From: Methanolobus halotolerans
Lineage (GTDB): Archaea > Halobacteriota > Methanosarcinia > Methanosarcinales > Methanosarcinaceae
Reading direction: 5' to 3'
DNA length: 64,000 nt
Assembly (NCBI RefSeq): GCF_004745425.1
Contig: NZ_PGGK01000002.1
Span: forward strand, 124,001-188,000
Part shown: one piece after another, positions 58,989-64,000 of the stretch
Layout of the letters: every line of letters begins with the position of its first letter
Numbering within the stretch: the first letter of the stretch is position 1
Notes under the pieces: generated by a model
Told to the model about the DNA's origin: nothing
Seen by the model: only the letters and a program-made list of their open reading frames with translations
Database searches by the model: none
Translations under genes and position numbers: made by a program

Positions 58989-59026
58989 TATAGTATAATT
59001 ATTTATGTCTTAACTTGTGTACTATA
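58989..59026 (+). promoter_or_regulatory. inverted repeat, candidate NikR operator
   Basis: TATAGTA (58989-58995) and TACTATA (59020-59026) form an inverted repeat 24 bases apart in the purC/nikR divergent region, flanking TATA-like sequence 55-90 bases before the nikR start. NikR in bacteria binds spaced inverted repeats of this kind, so autoregulation is plausible. Confidence 0.4.
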
Positions 59027-59080
59027 ATTGCATACAAAATGTTATTATTTCGACATGGATAAACATTTAAGGTGATCTCA

Positions 59081-59500
59081 TTGGACCAGGAACTTATGCG
59101 TATAGGTGTATCACTTCCGGAAAACCTTCTTACCAAGTTTGACACGATTATAGAGAAAAGAGGCTATTCTTCCCGATCAGAGGGCATCAGGGATGCTATA
59201 AGGAACTATATTACACACTACGAATGGATGAGCGATGTGAAAGGCAGGCGAGTAGGTACTATCACCTTGATATACGACCATACAAAGCGGGGTCTTTCCA
59301 GCGCCCTGACAGATATACAGCATGACTATGCACATCTTATAAAATCAGCGATCCACATACATCTGGACCATGATAACTGTCTGGAGGTTATCATACTTGA
59401 CGGGGAAGGGGAAGAGGTCAAATCCATTGCAGAAAGGATCATGTCATTGAAAGGTGTTACCTACGTAAAACTGAATACCGCACTTCCTGCTGAAAGCTGA
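59081..59500 (+). CDS. nikR: nickel-responsive regulator NikR
   Basis: 139 aa ribbon-helix-helix/ACT protein. The RHH part is [36 protein letters not shown] (8-43) and the ACT domain contains the Ni ligands H81, H92, H94 and C100 (HIHLDHDNC). TTG 59081 follows AAGGTGAT with a five-base spacer; the GTG at 59072 is inside the SD. It represses nickel uptake or related genes; no nickel transporter is adjacent. Confidence 0.93.
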   Translation: MDQELMRIGVSLPENLLTKFDTIIEKRGYSSRSEGIRDAIRNYITHYEWMSDVKGRRVGTITLIYDHTKRGLSSALTDIQHDYAHLIKSAIHIHLDHDNCLEVIILDGEGEEVKSIAERIMSLKGVTYVKLNTALPAES

Positions 59501-59504
59501 GAAA

Positions 59505-59876
59505 CTATAACTTGCCCTGCAGATTTTCACTAAAGGACGATTCCATCGTCCTTAAAAGGCTTTCACCAAAATCCGTTAAGCAGTACATCTGGAAGTTGCG
59601 TTCCCTTTTTGATTCTACCAGGCTTGCATCCTTGAGCAGTTTCAGATGGTATGAGAGTGCCGAATGTTTGTAGTCGGTGATCTCCACCAGCACGCAGACA
59701 CATAGATCGCTCACCCAGAGGGCCTTAAGTATGTGAATTCTTACCGGATCAGACAATATTTTAAAAAGAGATACCAAAGAACCCACGTCTTCCTGCATTG
59801 CCTCATGTACTTTTAAAGTTACCTCATCCGGAAGAAAGTAGGGATCCGGATGCTCCCGGGTTGGTTCTGTTTTCAT
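59505..59876 (-). CDS. ArsR-family repressor with CxC metal motif
   Basis: 123 aa. Winged helix LVSLFKILSDPVRIHILKALW near 34-54 with DLCVCVLVEI at about 57-66, similar to the ELCVCDL metal-site of ArsR/SmtB, then KHSALSYHLKLLKDASLVESKRERNFQMYCL. Metal sensing by the two cysteines is plausible. It is convergent with nikR (stops 5 bases apart) and lies 95 bases after the P-type ATPase gene in the same direction, so it may regulate it. Confidence 0.88.
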   Translation of the reverse strand: MKTEPTREHPDPYFLPDEVTLKVHEAMQEDVGSLVSLFKILSDPVRIHILKALWVSDLCVCVLVEITDYKHSALSYHLKLLKDASLVESKRERNFQMYCLTDFGESLLRTMESSFSENLQGKL

Positions 59877-59970
59877 CTGTTTGACTATTGTCGTTGTGGG
59901 TTAATAAGTTTTGTAACCTTTTTGAATCGTAACATATAATAAACTTTTAACCCACCAGCATTTCCTGTTT

Positions 59971-62664
59971 TCATTTAACACCTCTTGTTACGGCCTTGAC
60001 ACCCTCTATAGCAAGCATCGTGCAAAATGCAACTCCAAGAGGCAGCAACCACTGTTGAAGGCTCAGAGGCACAAGCTCGAATACTTCACTGAGGAACGGG
60101 ATATACATTGCAGACAGTGTCAGCAGGAAACTGACAACCACACCACCGAGCATTACCCTGTTAGTGAAAAAACCCCTGCTGAATATGGACTTTTCAAGGG
60201 ATCTGAAAGCAAAGGGTACGAACAGTATCATGCTGACCACAGTTGCAAAGGTAAGTGTCCTTGCAAGCTGTGTGTTCTCGGCAGGGTTGCTGGATATAAA
60301 GACCAGGAATGCCGCAGAAGCCATTACAACAGCATTGCTCACCATCATTACAAGATTACGCCTGTTAAGAATACTCTCCTTCGGATCTCTCGGGGCACGG
60401 TCCATTACACCTTTTTCCGGCGGGTCAAGCCCCAGACCTATGGACGGCATGATCTCACTGAACATGTTAATGAACAGTATCTGCAAAGCCAGCAGGGGAA
60501 TTAGTTCAAAACCGAGCAGAGTGATACCCAGCAGTATTAGTATGACCTCGGTAAAGTTCCTTGAGATAAGATAGGTTGTGAATTTCTCGATGTTGTCATA
60601 GATCGCTCTTCCCCTCTTAACAGCTTCCACAATGGTCGCAAAATTATCATCCTGCAGCACCATGACACTGGACTCCTTTGAAACATCCGTGCCTTTAATA
60701 CCCATAGCAATACCAATGTCAGCCTTCTTCAGTGCAGGAGCATCATTGACACCATCACCGGTCATAGCAACGATATGCCCGTTTTTCTGCAATGTCTTAA
60801 CAATTCTTAACTTCTGTTCGGGCATCGTCCTTGCATAGATATTGATGTGGTCGGCCAGCACTTCGAACTCCTCGTCATCCAGTTCGTCGAGTTCCTGACC
60901 CGTGACCGCGCAATCCTCCATTATTCGCCGGACCTTCTCTTCATCGGCAACGTTTACATGCGCGGGTATACCGCATTCCGCCCTGTGATCAAAAAGGCCG
61001 ATACTGGCACCTATAGCCTTTGCAGTTTCCTGATTGTCCCCTGTGATCATGACCACCTTGATACCGGCCTTATGACTTGTGCTCACAGCTTCCTTTACCT
61101 CTTCACGGGGCGGGTCTATCATTGCTACAAGTCCCAGAAATACCATATTTTGCTCAATTGCATCTTCAGAGGACATATCCGGATCCTCCCTGTATGCAAT
61201 ACCAAGTACACGATAAGCAGAGGATGCGAACTCCATGTTCTTATCCATTATATGCTTACGTTTTTCATCATTCAGAGAAACGGACTCCCCACTTATCTCC
61301 ATACGGTCACAACCGTCGAGGACAGTTTCAGGAGCACCTTTTGTAAAAGATATCAGACTGCCTTCTCTTTCATGCACAGTTGTCATCTGTTTTCTTTCAG
61401 AAGTGAATGTAACCTCTTCAGTTCTAGGTTGGGAGTCTTCAAGGTCGTCTTTCCAGAAATCGGCCTTTGCGGCGGCCACCGTGAGTGCAATCTCCGTCGG
61501 ATCGCCTACAACGTCCCATTCATCTCCCCTTTTCTCCAGGGACGAATTGTTACACAGAGCTATGGCCTGAAGCAGCCTTTCTACTGTAGGATCCTGTTTG
61601 ACATCAAACTGCTGTTCGTCCTTAAGGAACTCTCCCTTTGGTGCATATCCCGATCCAGTGACCTCAATTATGTTTTCATTCACGAAAATCTTTTCAACGG
61701 TCATTTCATTCCTGGTGAGTGTGCCTGTCTTGTCAGTACAGATGATATCCGTCGAACCAAGGGTCTCGACCGCCAGCATCTTCCTGATAATAGCTTTATG
61801 ATGCGCCATCTGCCTCATCCCAAAGGCAAGGGTCAGTGTCATGGTGAGCGGCAGCCCTTCGGGAACAGCTCCCACTGCAAGTGCAATAGCAATCAGGAGC
61901 ATCTCCTCGAGAGGAGCACCTTCGACCAGCCCGAGGACAAGCGTGAAGAGCGAAGCAACCAATGCAAGAATTGCAAGGCTGCGTGATAGATTTGCTATCT
62001 TTTTCTGAAGAGGGGTGTCCTCACTTTTTACCTGGATAAGGCCTGCTATCTGACCCAACTTAGTATCCATTCCGGTATTGACGACCACCGCCCTGCATTT
62101 CCCATGCACTACCTGGGTACCTGCAAATATCTTTTCGGATTTGCCTTTACCTACCGGATGACTTTCTCCCGTCAGGGCGGATTCGTCCACCCTCAAGGCA
62201 ACACTTTCAAAAACAACCGCATCGCCTGAAATTTTATCTCCGCTCTCCAGAACCAGTATGTCCCCCGGAACGATCTCCTTTGTCTTGATATTTCGTGGCT
62301 TGCCCTCTCTGACCACTGTAGTCTCAGGCTGGACTATCTTCTGAAGGGATTCCATGGCTTTTTCGGCACGGTATTCCTGGAAAAAGCCGAGCATAACAAC
62401 AATGAAGGTAATTACCATTATTACCCAGAAATTAATGACCTCCTCAACCAGCAAAGAAAGGAATGCCGCTGCGATAAGTACCCATATTATAAAATTTTTG
62501 AACTGTCTTACGAAAACATCCTTTGTTGTGGTCTTCTTTGTCTCCTTAAGTTCATTCATTCCGTATTTATCGAGACGTTCACGGACCTGCTCCTCGGTTA
62601 GTCCTTTTTCAGAACTGTCGACATCTGCGAATACTTCTTCGATCTTCTCTGAACCTTCGGCCAC
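59971..62664 (-). CDS. P2-type cation-transporting ATPase (Ca2+/cation)
   Basis: 897 aa, close to the SERCA/PMR1 group. TGES at 165-168, the transport motif PEGLP at 268-272, the phosphorylated aspartate D311 in DKTGTLT, and the later TGDGVNDAPALKKADIGIAMG. Ten membrane segments are expected. Substrate is probably Ca2+, but Mn2+ or Na+/K+ types cannot be excluded. An ArsR-type gene follows it. Confidence 0.9.
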   Translation of the reverse strand: MAEGSEKIEEVFADVDSSEKGLTEEQVRERLDKYGMNELKETKKTTTKDVFVRQFKNFIIWVLIAAAFLSLLVEEVINFWVIMVITFIVVMLGFFQEYRAEKAMESLQKIVQPETTVVREGKPRNIKTKEIVPGDILVLESGDKISGDAVVFESVALRVDESALTGESHPVGKGKSEKIFAGTQVVHGKCRAVVVNTGMDTKLGQIAGLIQVKSEDTPLQKKIANLSRSLAILALVASLFTLVLGLVEGAPLEEMLLIAIALAVGAVPEGLPLTMTLTLAFGMRQMAHHKAIIRKMLAVETLGSTDIICTDKTGTLTRNEMTVEKIFVNENIIEVTGSGYAPKGEFLKDEQQFDVKQDPTVERLLQAIALCNNSSLEKRGDEWDVVGDPTEIALTVAAAKADFWKDDLEDSQPRTEEVTFTSERKQMTTVHEREGSLISFTKGAPETVLDGCDRMEISGESVSLNDEKRKHIMDKNMEFASSAYRVLGIAYREDPDMSSEDAIEQNMVFLGLVAMIDPPREEVKEAVSTSHKAGIKVVMITGDNQETAKAIGASIGLFDHRAECGIPAHVNVADEEKVRRIMEDCAVTGQELDELDDEEFEVLADHINIYARTMPEQKLRIVKTLQKNGHIVAMTGDGVNDAPALKKADIGIAMGIKGTDVSKESSVMVLQDDNFATIVEAVKRGRAIYDNIEKFTTYLISRNFTEVILILLGITLLGFELIPLLALQILFINMFSEIMPSIGLGLDPPEKGVMDRAPRDPKESILNRRNLVMMVSNAVVMASAAFLVFISSNPAENTQLARTLTFATVVSMILFVPFAFRSLEKSIFSRGFFTNRVMLGGVVVSFLLTLSAMYIPFLSEVFELVPLSLQQWLLPLGVAFCTMLAIEGVKAVTRGVK

Positions 62665-62721
62665 TCGGGCTCCCCCATTAAGCTTAAGGATTGTCTATAT
62701 AATCAACTGTAACTGTCGCTT

Positions 62722-63639
62722 TTAAATTTTGCCGGCAAAAACTTCAGAAATATAATTTTCATTCCTTTTGCAGGTTTCCGAAGCAAAGTCTATACCCCTC
62801 CCGATAATCTGGTCCCAGACAGGTTCCGGGATATTCTCGGCTTTCCCGGGCGAGAGGCTTTCCCTGAGGAACTGGTAGATGATACCTGCATTGAAATTAT
62901 CCCCGGCACCGACAGTGCTGACCGTGAGAATATCAGGTGTCCTGTAATACTTTGACAGGGCGGATGTTCTCAGGTAGATACCTTCTTCACCGGTAGTGTA
63001 TATCAGAGACATACAACCTTTGTCGCGCACATATTCATATGCATCATCTGCATTCAGGGTCCCTTTGATATTCATCATATCCTCATCAGATGCCCTGACA
63101 ATGTCGGCGAATCCTATGTTCTCGCAAACCAGCTGTTCTGTTTCTTCAGGTGATCGCACACTAGAAGGTCTGAAGTTGGGATCATATAGTATGGCCGCAC
63201 CTGCCTTTTTTGCTGCATCGAGCAGTTCTCTGAGTTCGGACCTTACCCCTTTTGAGAGAGCAAGGATCGAACCGAACATTACAATATCTTCGGTGCCGGG
63301 GTCTCTGATCTTTTTAAGATTCCTTTTTTCAGGCAGATCTTCATAAAAGCTATATCTGGCATCATTCTCACTATTCAGAAAAGCCAGTGCCAGAGGAGAC
63401 TTCCTGCCTTGATGGATGGACACATATTCAGTGGAAACACGGTTTTTATCCAGAAACCGGAGGATCATTTTACCCACATCATCATCTGCAAACTCGGTTA
63501 AAAGCGATACTTCTACTCCTGCCCTACCAAGGGATACGGCACTATTGAGCATGGATCCGCCGGGACAGGCAGAAAGTATACTCATGTTCTTGAAAACAAT
63601 ATCCAGAAAAGCCTCACTGATAGCAAATACCCGGGATAT
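62722..63639 (-). CDS. PfkB-family sugar kinase, probable AUA start
   Basis: 305 aa ribokinase-type kinase. Substrate loop GGSMLNSAVSLGRAGVEV, later YDPNFRPS and C-terminal VSTVGAGDNFNAGIIYQF with the anion-hole/catalytic GAGD. The first ATG (63585) cuts off the conserved first strand. Eighteen codons earlier, an ATA at 63639 opens an N-terminus VFAISEAFLDIVF typical of the family and lies four bases behind a full SD GAGGTGA (63644-63650). A stop (TGA, 63645-63647 region) lies just upstream, and there is no ATG, GTG or TTG in between. Substrate unknown. Confidence 0.87.
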   Translation of the reverse strand: MSRVFAISEAFLDIVFKNMSILSACPGGSMLNSAVSLGRAGVEVSLLTEFADDDVGKMILRFLDKNRVSTEYVSIHQGRKSPLALAFLNSENDARYSFYEDLPEKRNLKKIRDPGTEDIVMFGSILALSKGVRSELRELLDAAKKAGAAILYDPNFRPSSVRSPEETEQLVCENIGFADIVRASDEDMMNIKGTLNADDAYEYVRDKGCMSLIYTTGEEGIYLRTSALSKYYRTPDILTVSTVGAGDNFNAGIIYQFLRESLSPGKAENIPEPVWDQIIGRGIDFASETCKRNENYISEVFAGKI

Positions 63640-63666
63640 GCTCTCACCTCAGAACAGCGTTAATAT

Positions 63667-64000
63667 TCACTGCTCTTCAATCTCCTTCAGTGTTCCTGTA
63701 TAGTAAACCGGCCTTCCTTCTTCATTCCTGAAAATTGAGGTATTCTCCTCGACCCACCTTACCTGTCCTTTCCGGGTCCTTATCCTGTATGTCTGGGAGA
63801 ACTCATAGGCTCCTTCCCTGGCATTCTCCTGGAGTTCAAGTAGTGCACCTGCAGCATCTTCAGGATCTATGATATCCTCATAAGCAAGTTTTCCGGTATA
63901 GAAGTCCTTTGCACAATACCCGAATTCCGAGACCTTCTCAGATATGAATTCAACCGCCCCTCCCTCTTTCGCCTCCCTGACAAAAGCAATTACAGGAATA
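63667..64000 (-). CDS. PAS-domain protein, C-terminal part (cut by window edge)
   Basis: Leftward frame from the window edge to TGA 63667. Its 110 residues are a PAS/PAC domain (VEFISEKVSEFGY; DFYTGKLAYEDIIDPED; RIRTRKGQVRWVEENTSIFRNEEGRPVYYTGTLKEI). It ends right after the PAC part, so the protein ends with a PAS sensor and the kinase or other output, if any, lies upstream or is missing. It precedes the PfkB gene by about 27 bases. Confidence 0.85.
   Translation of the reverse strand, partial: IPVIAFVREAKEGGAVEFISEKVSEFGYCAKDFYTGKLAYEDIIDPEDAAGALLELQENAREGAYEFSQTYRIRTRKGQVRWVEENTSIFRNEEGRPVYYTGTLKEIEEQ

Noticed and set aside
60847-61986. 379-codon plus-strand frame
   Set aside because: Antisense to the P-type ATPase, rich in Cys, His and Leu as expected for a shadow frame.

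Overview
The window looks like a chromosome segment of a methylotrophic/aceticlastic-type methanogen of the order Methanosarcinales (Methanolobus, Methanomethylovorans, Methanococcoides-like); the exact genus cannot be fixed from the sequence alone. The pointers are a cysteate synthase (the Methanosarcinales route to coenzyme M), CofD for coenzyme F420, SepCysS for tRNA-dependent cysteine formation, archaeal RpoL, Csl4, Dph2, RadA, NreA, a two-domain Cdc48 and archaeal CoaD, plus TATA-box promoters. Shine-Dalgarno (SD) sequences of the GGAGGTGA type are common, and several genes start with TTG or GTG.

Layout. 1-9.2 kb: end of the cysteate synthase gene, then three tetratricopeptide-repeat (TPR) proteins (245, 1071 and 881 aa) with a phosphoribosyltransferase between them. 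9.2-14.7 kb: gene-poor, AT-rich stretch with three very small genes (a two-helix membrane protein and two back-to-back zinc-ribbon proteins), a membrane protein, a gamma-carbonic-anhydrase-like protein, a 1-kb non-coding block with at least one and probably two related structured RNAs, and a FilR1-type regulator. 14.7-19.7 kb: two CBS-domain proteins, a cysteine-cluster protein, a secreted beta-rich protein, and a small AT-rich segment next to a tRNA-Gly gene that may be an integrated element. 19.7-30.4 kb: leftward information-processing and cofactor genes (MscS channel, SepCysS, iron-sulfur flavoprotein, RpoL, Csl4, an RNA methylase, Dph2, Hpt, two Mg-chelatase-like subunits, CofD). 30.6-40.5 kb: rightward mutS-mutL, then cobalamin genes cbiD-cbiE and a cobalt ECF transporter cbiMNQO. 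40.6-51.5 kb: an AP-endonuclease-like TIM barrel, CoaD, RadA, phosphoglycolate phosphatase, a PRC-barrel protein, Cdc48, a TRAM protein, a flavodoxin-like protein, PurL, DUF192 and SUI1. 51.6-56.7 kb: nifS, a variant nifU, a Cys-containing HTH regulator and nreA in a tight run, then the phosphate transporter pair pit and DUF47. 56.7-64 kb: an FAD oxidoreductase, purC, nikR, an ArsR regulator, a P2-type cation ATPase, a PfkB kinase and the end of a PAS protein.

How genes work together. cbiD/cbiE, cbiMNQO and possibly the ChlI/VWA pair serve corrinoid synthesis, which methyl-transfer methanogenesis needs in quantity. nifS/nifU supply Fe-S clusters; the adjacent four-cysteine regulator is a plausible local sensor. 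NikR, ArsR and the P-type ATPase form a metal/cation homeostasis end.

The most unusual observations are: two genes whose conserved N-termini can only be reached from an AUA codon, each four bases behind an SD sequence; a pair (with traces of a third) of similar structured RNAs at 12.5-13.3 kb; a NifU/IscU homologue lacking one of its three cluster-ligand cysteines; two overlooked tiny zinc-ribbon genes in tandem; and a 12-bp repeat that brackets an AT-rich ORF beside tRNA-Gly.
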